From: Burkholderiales bacterium Ga0077543
Lineage (GTDB): Bacteria > Pseudomonadota > Gammaproteobacteria > Burkholderiales > Burkholderiaceae_C
Direction of reading: 5' to 3'
Assembly (NCBI GenBank): GCA_001464055.1
Contig: LNET01000074.1
Span: 48,589-112,588 of the forward strand
Length of the DNA stretch: 64,000 nucleotides
The notes beneath the pieces are model-generated. The model searched no databases, was not told the origin of the DNA, and was given only the letters and a program-made list of their open reading frames with translations. Shown one piece after another: positions 27,392 through 35,912 of the stretch; the stretch's first letter is position 1, and every line of letters starts with the position of its first letter. The position numbers and the translations under genes were made by a program.

Positions 27392-27994
27392 TCAGTAATC
27401 GGCTTCCCAGTCGACGGCGATGGTGCCGCCGGCGATGTCCACCCTGTCGACATAAGCGTCGACGAAGGGAACGAGCCGCTCTTCGGCGTCGGCTTCGGCC
27501 GGCTGGATGCGCAACACGCAATGCGGCCCGGTTTCGATCAGACCGACCACCTTGCCCAGGGCCAGGCCCTGGCGATTGGCAACCTGCAGGCCGATCAGGT
27601 CGACCCAGTAGAACTCGCCATCGTCAGGCGTGGGGAAGCTGGCGCGCGGCACGAAGATGCGGGCACCGGCCAGCGCCTGTGCAGCATCGCGCCCGTCGAT
27701 GTCGTGCACGGTGGCGACGACGCCGTCGCCATGTTCACGGGCCTGCTTCACGCGCAGCAGTCCGGGCAGCGGCTGCAGGGCCTTGGCACCCGGTGGGCGC
27801 GGTAGATCGTTGGGCTGGAGAAACCAGCGCTTCGACGAAAAAAGAGCCTGGGGGTCGGCAGCAAACGGCTTGATCTTCAAGCCGCCCTGCACGCCCCAGG
27901 CCCCAATGATGCGGCCAACCTCGACAGCGTCGGCCGGCATCGTTTCGGTGGGTGCGCCCGGCAGGGCGCCCAGTGGTGAGGCTGCCGGGCTCAC
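27392..27994 (-). CDS. rimM: 16S rRNA processing protein RimM
   Basis: A 30S assembly factor that binds S19 and matures the 16S 3' domain. It has a RimM N-domain (VEVGRIIGAWGVQGGLKIKP, then the FSSKRWFLQ strand) and a PRC-barrel (GEFYWVDLIGLQVANRQG and LVPFVDAYVDRVDIAGGTI). I list the GTG at 27994, 14 bases after the rpsP stop, giving 200 residues. The ATG at 27940 (MPADAVEVG) would give 182 residues, closer to E. coli. Neither has a strong ribosome site. Confidence 0.94.
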   Translation of the reverse strand: MSPAASPLGALPGAPTETMPADAVEVGRIIGAWGVQGGLKIKPFAADPQALFSSKRWFLQPNDLPRPPGAKALQPLPGLLRVKQAREHGDGVVATVHDIDGRDAAQALAGARIFVPRASFPTPDDGEFYWVDLIGLQVANRQGLALGKVVGLIETGPHCVLRIQPAEADAEERLVPFVDAYVDRVDIAGGTIAVDWEADY

Positions 27995-28008
27995 GTCGCC
28001 AGACGGCT

Positions 28009-28263
28009 TCAGGCGGCGGGAGCAGCCTTGGCCTGCTCGACCAGGCGCGCGACGGTGGGCGACAACTGCGCACCCACGCCAGTCCAGTGCGTCACGCGGT
28101 CCAGGGCGACGCGCAATGGTTGCTCGGCACCTGAGGCCACCGGGTTGTAGAAACCGACGCGTTCGATGAAGCGGCCGTCACGGCGCTCCCGCGAGTCGGC
28201 GACGACGATGTTGTAGAACGGGCGCTTCTTGGCGCCACCACGAGCCAGCCGGATTACGACCAT
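28009..28263 (-). CDS. rpsP: 30S ribosomal protein S16
   Basis: An 84-residue S16: [40 protein letters not shown] and [16 protein letters not shown] are all canonical. AGGA lies eight bases before the ATG at 28263. The frame extends upstream to an ATG at 28326, but that would add a non-family tail. It is the first gene of the rpsP-rimM-trmD-rplS operon, behind a leader of about 200 bases. Confidence 0.98.
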   Translation of the reverse strand: MVVIRLARGGAKKRPFYNIVVADSRERRDGRFIERVGFYNPVASGAEQPLRVALDRVTHWTGVGAQLSPTVARLVEQAKAAPAA

Positions 28264-28504
28264 GATGTGAATTTCCTGCAGTACGGTGCCGACGACACAA
28301 CCGCGGGGACACACCGGGCGAGCCATCGAGGTGGGCCGCCCCTGCCGGCCGGTGGCCGCCTGTCAGGGCAGCTGCCTGGCCCGCAGGGCCTGAGGCCCGC
28401 GGCGGCGCTGTAGATACGCCCGGGATGAAAAGCCCTCATGAGCCACACCCCGAACCAACGCCGAAAACCGAGCATTCTAGACTACAGGATTACCAGTCGA
28501 CACC
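28264..28504 (-). promoter_or_regulatory. Leader and promoter region of the rpsP operon
   Basis: This 241-base gap separates rpsP from the divergent TM2 gene. On the minus strand TCGACT (28500-28495) and TAGAAT (28479-28474), 15 bases apart, form the best promoter candidate and would give a leader of about 200 bases. The leader is extremely G+C-rich and rich in self-complementary stretches, such as GGGCCTCAGGCCC and GGCAGCTGCC near 28360-28400, so a folded regulatory leader is possible. No known ribosomal-protein leader motif is recognised. Confidence 0.4.
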
Positions 28505-29023
28505 ATGAATCCTGCACACACGCACGCCTTGCCCACTCCCAGGCGCTATCGCTCCAAGTCGATCGCCGCCTGGCTGGCCCTGCTCGGCGGCGCGCTCGGG
28601 CTGCACCGGCTCTACGTTCACGGCCTGCGCGACGGCCTGGCCTGGGCCCACCTGCCGCCCACTGCCGTGGGTTGGATGGGGCTGCAACGCCTGCTTGAAC
28701 TCGGCCAGGATGACCGTCTGGCCTGGTTGCTGATGCCGCTGCTGGGCCTGATGCTTTCGTTGGGTGCGTTCTTCGCCATCCTGTACGGACTGACGCCCGA
28801 CGAGAAGTGGGACGCCCACCACAACCCGGGGCACCCGGGCCGTGCCACGACCTGGGCTCCGGTGCTGGCTGCGGTGGCAGCGCTGCTGCTGGGAGGCGGC
28901 ATCCTGATGGGCACGATCACCTACAGCGTGCAGATGTTCTTCCAGTGGCAACTTGAGCCCGCCGTCGGGGCGGTTCAGCCGGGTGGCCAGTCGGGTGTGC
29001 AGACCAGGCGTTCCAGCGGCTGA
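28505..29023 (+). CDS. TM2-domain membrane protein
   Basis: A 172-residue small membrane protein. The TM2 hallmark is KSIAAWLALLGGALGLHRLY, followed by GLRDGLAW and further helices LAWLLMPLLGLMLSLGAFFA and WAPVLAAVAALLLGGGILMG. TM2 proteins are found in bacteria and animals with no settled biochemical role. The last 16-17 residues, after QWQLEPAVGA, are polar and low-complexity and are encoded antisense to the folK 3' end, overlapping it by 49 bases. This looks like read-through past an older stop. Confidence 0.78.
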   Translation: MNPAHTHALPTPRRYRSKSIAAWLALLGGALGLHRLYVHGLRDGLAWAHLPPTAVGWMGLQRLLELGQDDRLAWLLMPLLGLMLSLGAFFAILYGLTPDEKWDAHHNPGHPGRATTWAPVLAAVAALLLGGGILMGTITYSVQMFFQWQLEPAVGAVQPGGQSGVQTRRSSG

Positions 29024-29490
29024 TCGGCCAGGCCCGGCAGGGCTGCGGTCAGATCGGCAGCCCACGCCTGCCCGTCGCCCACGATTTCGAGCAGCGGACG
29101 AACCACGAATGCACGCTCGCACAGCCGCGGGTGCGGCAGGGTCAGCTCCGCGCTGTGCACGACGCTGTCGCCGTGGCGAAGCAGGTCCAGGTCCAGCGTG
29201 CGCGGTGCGTTTCGGAAAGGTCGCTCGCGGCCGTGGGCGTCTTCGATGACCTGCAGCGCGCGCAGCAGCGCCTGGGGCGCCAGGTCGGTGCGAAGGGCGA
29301 CCGCGGCATTCAGGTAATCGGGGCCGCTGGCGTCGACCGGTGCGCTGCGCCACAAGGATGAGGTCGCCTCGACCTGCGAACCGGGCAGCGCAGATAGCGC
29401 ACGCCAGGCGCTGACCAGGGTGGCGCGCAAACGTGCAGGGTCGCCCCCCAGATTGGCACCCAGGCCGACAAAGGCGATGACCTGGCCCAT
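28975..29490 (-). CDS. folK: 2-amino-4-hydroxy-6-hydroxymethyldihydropteridine diphosphokinase
   Basis: A 171-residue HPPK that pyrophosphorylates 6-hydroxymethyl-dihydropterin in folate synthesis. Motifs are AFVGLGANLGGDPARLRATL, ATSSLWRSAPVDASGPDYLN and the ATP/Mg region APRTLDLDLLRHGD followed by LPHPRLCERAFVVRPLLEI. The start at 29490 is the first family-matching Met; the frame continues upstream as a shadow of pcnB. It lies 25 bases after pcnB. Its 3' end overlaps the converging TM2 gene. Confidence 0.95.
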   Translation of the reverse strand: MGQVIAFVGLGANLGGDPARLRATLVSAWRALSALPGSQVEATSSLWRSAPVDASGPDYLNAAVALRTDLAPQALLRALQVIEDAHGRERPFRNAPRTLDLDLLRHGDSVVHSAELTLPHPRLCERAFVVRPLLEIVGDGQAWAADLTAALPGLADQPLERLVCTPDWPPG

Positions 29491-29515
29491 GACGACCCCC
29501 ACCCGCGGCGCCGCG

Positions 29516-31177
29516 TCAGTCGATACGCGGTGGCGGCGAAAGGTCTGGACCGTCGTCAGGCCGTTCGCTGCTGCTGCTCTCGCCGGCCGGCCGGCGCCTG
29601 CGGCGGCGGCGCTTGCGCGCCGGTGCTGCACCGGCTGCCGCGCCCTCGCCCTCGTCGGCGTCTTCGGCGCCGTCATCGGCCGGTGCGCTGCTGCCAGTCG
29701 CCACCGCAGCCGCAGGTTCGCGAGCGGCGGCGCCATCGGCAACCGCCGGTCTTGGCCCCGGCACACGACGCACCTTGGGCTGCTGGGTCGCACGCACGTC
29801 CGCCAGCAGGGCTTCGCGGTCTTCGTCGCTGCCCAGGTGGAAGTCTTCCCACCAGTCGGCCAGTTCCACCGGCACTTCTCCGGTGTCGGCACGCAGACGC
29901 AAAAAGTCGTAGCCGGCACGAAAACGCGGCTGGCCTGCCAGCCCGAGTGCACCGCTGGGCGTGCGCCGGTCAAAGCGCGGCTGCATCAACCAGATCTCGC
30001 GCATGTCGCCACCCAGCTTGCCACGGCCCGAGATGTCGCCGATGCGGGCGTCGAACACCGCGTCGACCGCCTGCTGCAGCGCCGGCGTGGGCGGTTCGCC
30101 CGCTGTCTTCAGGGCATTCCAGCGGTCCAGCACCTCATGCCATAGCAGGCAGGCCAGCATGAAACTGGGCGCGACCGGGCGACCTTCCTGCACACGACGG
30201 TCGGTGTCCTGCAGCGCCAGGCGCACGAACTCGTCGCGCGCCGGATTCGGCTGCGGCGCCGCAAGCACTGCATCCAGCGCCGGGAAGAAGCCGCGGTCCA
30301 GGCCCTGCTTCTTCAATTGCTCGATGCTGGCCAGTGCATGGCCGGTCTGCAGCAGCTTGACCATTTCGTCGAACAGCCGCGAAGCCGGCACGTTGGCCAG
30401 CAGCGCTGCCATCTGCCTGATGGGCTTGCGCGTGGCGGGTTCGATCTCGAAGCCCAGCTTGGCCGCGAAGCGCACCACACGGATGATGCGCACCGGATCT
30501 TCGCGGTAGCGGGTGTCGGGATCGCCGATCATGCGCAGCGTCTTGGCGCGGACATCGGCAATGCCGCCGTGGTAATCGACGACGATCTCCGAGACCGGGT
30601 CGTAGTACATCGCGTTGATGCTGAAGTCGCGCCGCGCGGCGTCCTCGATCTGCGGGCCCCAGACGTTGTCGCGCAGCACGCGGCCGCTGGCGTCGACGAC
30701 GTGGGTCTTGTCGGCGATTTCGTGCTTGCTCGTCTTTTCGTTGCCTGCCACGGTGTCGGCCGCGGCAATGTCCAGGTAGGCCCGAAAAGTGGACACCTCG
30801 ATCGTCTCGTGCTCGCGGCCGCGGCCGAAGACCACGTGCACCAGGCGGAAGCGCCGACCAATGATGAAGGCCCGGCGGAACAGCACCTTGACCTGTTCTG
30901 GTGTGGCGTCGGTGGCGACATCGAAATCCTTCGGGCGCAGGCCGACCAGCAGGTCGCGCACTGCACCGCCGACGATGTAGGCCTCGTAGCCAGCGTCCTT
31001 CAGGGTCTTGACCACACGCACCGCGTTGGCGTCGAGCAGCTTGGGGTCGATGCCGTGCTCGGCCAAGGGCACTTCCACACGAGCGCCCAGCGGCACGACG
31101 GGAATGTCGGGCACCTCGGGCGCCGCGATTGCGGTTTCGCTCTTGCCCAACAGGCGGTTGATGAATTTCTTGATCAT
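29516..31177 (-). CDS. pcnB: Poly(A) polymerase I
   Basis: A 553-residue nucleotidyltransferase that adds 3' poly(A) tails and targets RNA for decay. The class II NT signature is AYIVGGAVRDLLVGLRPKDF followed by DVATDATPEQVK; INAMYYDPVSEIVVDYHGG and RYREDPVRIIRVVRFAAKLG are canonical. The C-terminus, from about residue 485, is low-complexity and ends with a run of about eight arginines in ARKRRRRRRRPAGE, a likely RNA-binding tail seen in betaproteobacterial PcnB. The start overlaps the HAD-gene stop by four bases (31174-31177). Confidence 0.95.
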   Translation of the reverse strand: MIKKFINRLLGKSETAIAAPEVPDIPVVPLGARVEVPLAEHGIDPKLLDANAVRVVKTLKDAGYEAYIVGGAVRDLLVGLRPKDFDVATDATPEQVKVLFRRAFIIGRRFRLVHVVFGRGREHETIEVSTFRAYLDIAAADTVAGNEKTSKHEIADKTHVVDASGRVLRDNVWGPQIEDAARRDFSINAMYYDPVSEIVVDYHGGIADVRAKTLRMIGDPDTRYREDPVRIIRVVRFAAKLGFEIEPATRKPIRQMAALLANVPASRLFDEMVKLLQTGHALASIEQLKKQGLDRGFFPALDAVLAAPQPNPARDEFVRLALQDTDRRVQEGRPVAPSFMLACLLWHEVLDRWNALKTAGEPPTPALQQAVDAVFDARIGDISGRGKLGGDMREIWLMQPRFDRRTPSGALGLAGQPRFRAGYDFLRLRADTGEVPVELADWWEDFHLGSDEDREALLADVRATQQPKVRRVPGPRPAVADGAAAREPAAAVATGSSAPADDGAEDADEGEGAAAGAAPARKRRRRRRRPAGESSSSERPDDGPDLSPPPRID

Positions 31178-31842
31178 TCGAAGAGCTTCAGGACGGGCCA
31201 GCCGCGTTCGCGCGCATGGCGCTCCAGCGCCAGGCTGGGGTTGGTGGCCACCGGGTGGCTCACGTGCTCGAGCAACGGCAGGTCGTTGGTGGAATCGCTG
31301 TAGAAGGTGCTGGCCTCGAAATCGCCGAAGGTTCGACCCTGCGCTGCCAGCCAGGCCTGCACGCGCACGATTTTCCCCTCCCGGAAAGCCGCGGTGCCGG
31401 CAATGGCGCCGGTGACTTGACCGCAAGCGTCGCGTTCAAGTTCGGTGGCGATCAGCTGGTCGATCCCGAACAGCGCGGCGATCGGCCGGGTGACGAACTC
31501 GTTGGTCGCTGTCACCACGGCCATCAGGTCACCTTGCTCGCGGTGGCTTTGCACCAGCCGTGCCGCCGCAGGGTGCAGCGCCGGTCGCACGACTTCGTCG
31601 AGGAAGCGGGCCTGTGCCGCTGCCAGTTCGGCGATGCCGCGGTCGCGCCAGGGGCCGGTGGCAAAGTCGACGTAGGCGGCCATGTCCAGGCGCCCGGCCT
31701 GATAGTCGGCATAAAACGCGTCGTTGCGCTGGCGGTGCAACTCGCCGTCGGCCCAGCCCAGATGGATCAGGAACTCGCCGAAGGCGTGGTCGGAATCGGT
31801 GGGCAGCAGGGTGCCGTCCAGGTCGAAGAGAGTCAGCTTCAT
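31174..31842 (-). CDS. HAD-IB-family phosphatase (SerB-like)
   Basis: A 222-residue HAD phosphohydrolase. Motif I is LTLFDLDGTLLPTDSDHAFG (DxD), motif II VVTATNEFVTRPIAAL and motif IV FYSDSTNDLPLLEHVSHPVA. It belongs to the HAD-IB subgroup that includes phosphoserine phosphatase and CicA-type enzymes; the exact substrate is uncertain. The start at 31842 overlaps the hda stop by four bases, and its own stop overlaps pcnB, giving a tightly coupled hda-HAD-pcnB run common in this order. Confidence 0.9.
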   Translation of the reverse strand: MKLTLFDLDGTLLPTDSDHAFGEFLIHLGWADGELHRQRNDAFYADYQAGRLDMAAYVDFATGPWRDRGIAELAAAQARFLDEVVRPALHPAAARLVQSHREQGDLMAVVTATNEFVTRPIAALFGIDQLIATELERDACGQVTGAIAGTAAFREGKIVRVQAWLAAQGRTFGDFEASTFYSDSTNDLPLLEHVSHPVATNPSLALERHARERGWPVLKLFE

Positions 31843-32543
31843 GCGGGCGCCAGGTCGGGTTCGGCCAGCAGTGCGCGCACCAGCGGCACGGTGATGCGGC
31901 GGCCATTGACCAGGGCGTACTTGTCCAGCGCGTCGAGCAGCCGAACCAGATAGCCCAGGTTGCGCTCGAAGCGCGTGAGCAGATAGTCCAGCACCTCGTC
32001 GGGCAGCAACAGCCCGCGTTCGTCGCCCTGACGACGCAGCACCGCGCGAGTCTCGGCGTCGCCCAGGGGCTGCAGTGCCAGCACATGGCCCCAGGCCAGG
32101 CGGCTTTTCAGGTCTTCCCGCAGGCTCAGGTCGACGGGCGGCACGCGCCCGGCCGCGGCCACCTGCGTGCCCTGGGCCGCCGCTTCGACGAACAAGGCAA
32201 AGGCCGCCTGTTGCGCGGCCCCGTCGAAGCGGTCGCAGTCGTCGATGACGACCAGCCGCCAGTCGCTCGACCAGTGCCAGGGCTGCCGGGTTCCGGCATC
32301 GAACCAGCCCACGCCCAGGCCGACGGACTGCAGACGATGGGCCAGGGCGTGCAGCAGGTGGGTCTTGCCACAGCCAGGCGCACCCCACAGGTACAGCGGT
32401 GCCGGAGCCGGGGCTGGTTGCTCGCCCTGCAGGGACTCGGCCAGCGCCAGCAGCTGGGTGTGCACGGCAGGATTCGGCCCGGCCAGATGGTTGTCGAATG
32501 TCGGCACGGCCACCGGGCCGATGGCCAGGGGAAGCTGTCTCAT
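31839..32543 (-). CDS. hda: DnaA regulatory inactivator Hda
   Basis: A 234-residue AAA+ DnaA homologue that, on the sliding clamp, stimulates DnaA-ATP hydrolysis after initiation. The N-terminus MRQLPLAIG carries a clamp-binding motif (QLPLAI). The P-loop is WGAPGCGKTHLLHAL and Walker B VVIDDCDRFDG. It lacks the DnaA DNA-binding domain. The frame opens with a TTG at 32549; the ATG two codons later at 32543 fits the clamp motif placement. It follows the SirB1-type gene by six bases. Confidence 0.93.
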   Translation of the reverse strand: MRQLPLAIGPVAVPTFDNHLAGPNPAVHTQLLALAESLQGEQPAPAPAPLYLWGAPGCGKTHLLHALAHRLQSVGLGVGWFDAGTRQPWHWSSDWRLVVIDDCDRFDGAAQQAAFALFVEAAAQGTQVAAAGRVPPVDLSLREDLKSRLAWGHVLALQPLGDAETRAVLRRQGDERGLLLPDEVLDYLLTRFERNLGYLVRLLDALDKYALVNGRRITVPLVRALLAEPDLAPA

Positions 32544-32549
32544 CGCCAA

Positions 32550-33428
32550 TCAGCGCGCCCGGCCCGTCGCGCGGGCAACGCGCGCCTGCCAGCCGGCCAG
32601 TTGCTGTTGCATGCGCAGGGCGTCGTCGGCTTCGGGCCGGTTCTGCAGGTACAGCGCGAGATGGTCGATGGCGTCCTCCAGGCGGCCGAGTTCGCCCAGC
32701 ACCAGGGCCAGGTCGCGCCGCTCGTCCCAGGCCTGGGGCAGCAGGGTGGCCAGACGCTCCAGCACCGCCACCAGCCGCGGGCGGTCACCCACGCGGCGGT
32801 GAATCTCCTTCAGGTTGCGCAACAGGCGGGCCACGATGTCGCGCGGCTCGGCGGCCTGCAGGTAAAGACCCAGGGGCACTTCGTTGTCGCCCGTCAAGCC
32901 GAAGCGGCGGCGAAAGGGCGCCAGGCGATCCTCGAGCTCGTCGCGGGACAGGGTCTGCCCGCTGAACGGGTCGAGGATGACTTCGCCACGGGGCATGCGC
33001 AGCTTCACCAGGAAGTGGCCCGGAAAGGACACGCCCTGCGCCTTCAGGCCCAGCTGCGTGGCCATCTCGATGTACACGACCGCCAGCGTGATGGGAATGC
33101 CGCGCCGGGTCTTGAGCACCTCGTGCAGGTAGCTGTTGCGGCGGTCGTGATAATCGTTGACGTTGCCGGCAAAGCCGAGCTCATGGAAAAAGTAGCTGTT
33201 CAGCAGACGCAAGCGCTGCAAGGGCCCGGCGTCGCCCGGCAGGCGGCGACGCAGGCGCTCGGCCAGCAGGTCGATCTGGGCCAGCACGCCCTGGGTATCG
33301 AGCCCGGGTTCGTCGTCCTGGCCGACGGCGATGGCAGTCTCGATGACCGACAGGCTGGCGTCTTCGGCCACCAGCGTGGCGAAGTACTCCAGCGCTGTCG
33401 GGGTGGCGAAATTCAGGATTCCTGACAT
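32550..33428 (-). CDS. SirB1-family transglutaminase-like/TPR protein
   Basis: A 292-residue protein of the SirB1 (YchA) type. An N-terminal transglutaminase-like domain contains [60 protein letters not shown] and [14 protein letters not shown]-terminal TPR-like helical segment has [20 protein letters not shown] and [19 protein letters not shown]. Function is unknown, despite the name from a Salmonella regulator screen. The classic Cys of transglutaminases is not evident in the Asn-Ser-Tyr-Leu region, so peptidase activity is doubtful. It lies between murJ and hda. Confidence 0.88.
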   Translation of the reverse strand: MSGILNFATPTALEYFATLVAEDASLSVIETAIAVGQDDEPGLDTQGVLAQIDLLAERLRRRLPGDAGPLQRLRLLNSYFFHELGFAGNVNDYHDRRNSYLHEVLKTRRGIPITLAVVYIEMATQLGLKAQGVSFPGHFLVKLRMPRGEVILDPFSGQTLSRDELEDRLAPFRRRFGLTGDNEVPLGLYLQAAEPRDIVARLLRNLKEIHRRVGDRPRLVAVLERLATLLPQAWDERRDLALVLGELGRLEDAIDHLALYLQNRPEADDALRMQQQLAGWQARVARATGRAR

Positions 33429-33443
33429 GGGCTTCAGTGTAGG

Positions 33444-35000
33444 TCAGCCCCGGCGCACAAACTGACGCGGCCTCAGGCCCAGCGCCGCGAGCACGGCGAA
33501 GTAGAGCAGCGCCACGCCGGCCAGTACCGCAGCCACCGCACCCACGCGGGTGGCCCAGGCGGACTGCAGGCCCACCCAGTCGATCTGCTGCCCGGCCACC
33601 GCCAGCACGGCACCCAAGGCCAGGTTCGCAGCCAGAACCTGCAGGGCAAACCGCTTCCAGCCCGGGCGCGGCTTGAATGCTCCCCGCTTGAGAAGCCCTG
33701 CCAGAAGCAGGCCGGCGTTGACCAGCGCGCCCAGGCCGATCGACAACGCCAGCCCGGCGTGGCCCAGCCACGGCACGAGCACCAGATTCATGGCCTGCGT
33801 GGCCAGCAGCACGCCGATGGCGATCTTCACCGGAGTTCGAATGTCCTGCCGGGCATAAAACGCCGGCGCCAGCACCTTGATGGCCACCAGGCCGAGCAGG
33901 CCGACGCCATAGCCCTGCAGCGCCAGCACCGTCATCGACAGGTCGGCCGCCGTGAAAGCCCCGTAGTGGTAGAGAACCGAAACCAGGCCGGTGGGAAACA
34001 GCAGCAAAGCCAGCGCGCAAGGCACGGTCAGCAGCAGCACCAGGCGCAAGCCCCAATCGAGCATGTCAGAGAAGCCCTCGGCGTCGTCGCGCCCCTTGGC
34101 GGCAGACAACTGCGGCAGCAGCACCACACCCAGCGCAACGCCCAGCAAGGCGGTTGGAAATTCCATCAGCCTGTCGGCGTAGGTCAGCCAGGACACCGCG
34201 CCCACCGCCACGTGCGAGGCGATCTGGGTGTTGATCAAGAGCGAGATCTGCGCCACCGACACACCCAGCAGGGCCGGCGCCATCTGACGCAGCACCTGCC
34301 GGGTGCCTGGGTGGCGCCAGGCCCGGGCCACCGAAGCCGGCAGCACGCCGATGCGCGGCACCCGGCCAATGGCTGCCAACGCCGGAATCTGCACCAGGGC
34401 CTGCAGCACGCCGCCCAGCATCACGCCGCCGGCCAGCGCCAGGATGGGCTCGATGCCCTGCGACTCGAGCCAGGGCGCGCCCCACCAGGCAGCGCCGATC
34501 ACCGAGAGATTGAGCAGCACGGGCGTGATGGCCGGAACCGCGAATCGTTTCCAGGTGTTCAGGATCCCGGCGGCCAGTGCCACCATCGACATGAAGCCGA
34601 TGTACGGAAACATGACCCGTGTCATCAGCACCGCCGAGTCGAAATCCTGCAGGCCCGAGCCCATGGCCCACACCAACGCGGGTGCGGCCACCACCCCCAG
34701 CACGCAGGTGAACAGCAGCGCCCAGGCCAGGAGCGTTGCCACGGCATCGATCAGGTCGCCGGTGGCAGCGTCGCCGTCTTTTGCCCGCGTGGCCGCCATC
34801 AGGGGCACGAAAGCCTGGGAAAAGGCCCCTTCGGCAAACAGCCGGCGAAAGAGGTTGGGAATGCGGAATGCGACGTTGAACGCGTCGGTGGCTGCGCTGG
34901 CGCCGAACGTGGCGGCGATCAGCTGCTCCCGCGCCAGCCCGGTGATGCGGGACACCAGGGTCAGCAACGAAACGGTGGAGGCGGCCTTGAGGAGGTTCAA
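33444..35000 (-). CDS. murJ: Lipid II flippase MurJ
   Basis: A 518-residue, 14-helix MOP-superfamily flippase for lipid II. The start is a TTG at 35000 giving [20 protein letters not shown], which aligns with the E. coli MurJ N-terminus (MNLLKSL...). A GTG at 35024 would add eight non-family residues. Further motifs are [40 protein letters not shown] and [20 protein letters not shown]. The gene is divergent from rpsT, as in many betaproteobacteria, and leads the reverse-strand run that includes hda and pcnB. Confidence 0.95.
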   Translation of the reverse strand: MNLLKAASTVSLLTLVSRITGLAREQLIAATFGASAATDAFNVAFRIPNLFRRLFAEGAFSQAFVPLMAATRAKDGDAATGDLIDAVATLLAWALLFTCVLGVVAAPALVWAMGSGLQDFDSAVLMTRVMFPYIGFMSMVALAAGILNTWKRFAVPAITPVLLNLSVIGAAWWGAPWLESQGIEPILALAGGVMLGGVLQALVQIPALAAIGRVPRIGVLPASVARAWRHPGTRQVLRQMAPALLGVSVAQISLLINTQIASHVAVGAVSWLTYADRLMEFPTALLGVALGVVLLPQLSAAKGRDDAEGFSDMLDWGLRLVLLLTVPCALALLLFPTGLVSVLYHYGAFTAADLSMTVLALQGYGVGLLGLVAIKVLAPAFYARQDIRTPVKIAIGVLLATQAMNLVLVPWLGHAGLALSIGLGALVNAGLLLAGLLKRGAFKPRPGWKRFALQVLAANLALGAVLAVAGQQIDWVGLQSAWATRVGAVAAVLAGVALLYFAVLAALGLRPRQFVRRG

Positions 35001-35032
35001 CCGGCCAAGTATAGGCGGCGGCACCGATGGTG

Positions 35033-35061
35033 TTTTGCAACTTGCGCGGGGCTGCTATACT
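35033..35061 (+). promoter_or_regulatory. rpsT promoter
   Basis: TTGCAA (35035-35040) and TATACT (35056-35061), or TTTTGC with 17-base spacing to the same -10. Transcription would begin near 35068, about 30 bases before the rpsT ATG. TTGCAA is self-complementary, and a minus-strand TATACT lies at 35013-35008, so the divergent murJ gene may share part of this site. Confidence 0.6.
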
Positions 35062-35096
35062 CGACGGTCTTTGCTATTCACCAATCAACCTGCAGC

Positions 35097-35399
35097 ATGG
35101 CCACCTCGTCCAAAGCCAAGAAGAAAACAGTCCGTCTCGCCTCGGGTCGCAAGCGCGCCCGCCAGGACGTGGTGCTCAACGCCGCCAACACATCGCTGCG
35201 TTCGCGTTTTCGCACCGTGGTGAAGAACGTGGTGAAGGCAGTTGCCACTGGCGACAAGGCCAAGGCCACCGAGACCTTCAAGTCGGCGCAGAGCATCATC
35301 GACTCGGTGGCTGACAAAGGCGTCTTCCACAAGAACAAGGCGGCCCGCCTGAAGAGCCGCCTGTCTGCCAAGGTCAAGGCGTTGGCACTGGCCGCTTGA
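35097..35399 (+). CDS. rpsT: 30S ribosomal protein S20
   Basis: A 100-residue S20: [20 protein letters not shown], then [20 protein letters not shown] and a helical basic remainder ending [20 protein letters not shown]. The protein binds 16S rRNA and is transcribed as a single gene with its own promoter and a strong intrinsic terminator. No obvious Shine-Dalgarno sequence precedes the ATG (ACCTGCAGC); in other bacteria rpsT initiates inefficiently and is autoregulated. Confidence 0.98.
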   Translation: MATSSKAKKKTVRLASGRKRARQDVVLNAANTSLRSRFRTVVKNVVKAVATGDKAKATETFKSAQSIIDSVADKGVFHKNKAARLKSRLSAKVKALALAA

Positions 35400-35441
35400 A
35401 GGCGCTAGCGAGCCGGCGGCGACATCTCCGTCCGGAACAAG

Positions 35442-35473
35442 AAAGCCCGCAATAGCGGGCTTTTCGCTTTTTT
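35442..35473 (+). terminator. Intrinsic terminator of rpsT
   Basis: A 9-bp stem AAAGCCCGC/GCGGGCTTT with the tetraloop AATA, followed by TTTTCGCTTTTTT. It is the clearest rho-independent terminator in the window. The stem's A-tract also gives a short T-run on the minus strand, so it could stop the converging DUF3579 transcript. Confidence 0.9.
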
Positions 35474-35778
35474 CAGCCCTCTTGGGCGTCGACCACCTTC
35501 AGGCCGTTGTCGCTTGCGAAGTTCATCACGAAGTCCCAGGCCATCGGTTCGAGGTCGCGCAGGGCTTCGTTCACCAGAACACATTTCACGCCGTCGATGA
35601 CCTGGGGCACGCAGTAAGGCGAGTAGCCGATGTAGGCCTGCTTGCCGCCCAGACCGCCGCCGGGGCGAAAACTGGACATGGCTCCGGCCAGGCGCTCGGC
35701 CCAGTCGCTGGGCCGGAAGGTTCGTCCCTGAAGGGTGATGCCCTGGATGTAGTACTGGCGCGGCTTGGAGTGAGTCAT
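35473..35778 (-). CDS. DUF3579 family protein
   Basis: A 101-residue conserved protein of unknown function, restricted to betaproteobacteria and relatives. Visible sequence features are YYIQGITLQGRTFRPSDWAE, GGKQAYIGYSPYCVPQVIDG and CVLVNEALRDLEPMAWDFVM. Its position between rpsT and argD is conserved in the order. It has no membrane segment or signal peptide. The ATG at 35778 is the family start; an open frame continues upstream without matching. Transcribed divergently from argD. Confidence 0.88.
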   Translation of the reverse strand: MTHSKPRQYYIQGITLQGRTFRPSDWAERLAGAMSSFRPGGGLGGKQAYIGYSPYCVPQVIDGVKCVLVNEALRDLEPMAWDFVMNFASDNGLKVVDAQEG

Positions 35779-35861
35779 CAATCGTGTTCGGGGAAACCCA
35801 GGGGATTGTGCCTCGGCCTTGCTGCGTCGCAGCATGACGGAGGGCACGTGGTGTCGCCATT

Positions 35862-35867
35862 TAGAAT
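35862..35867 (+). promoter_or_regulatory. Candidate -10 box of argD-argF
   Basis: TAGAAT followed by CCGCGCCC, 46 bases before the argD ATG. No clear -35 hexamer is found at the right distance. Low confidence. Confidence 0.35.
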
Positions 35868-35912
35868 CCGCGCCCTGGCCGGCCTTCGCCGCCGACTGAA
35901 AAGGGCCTTGCA

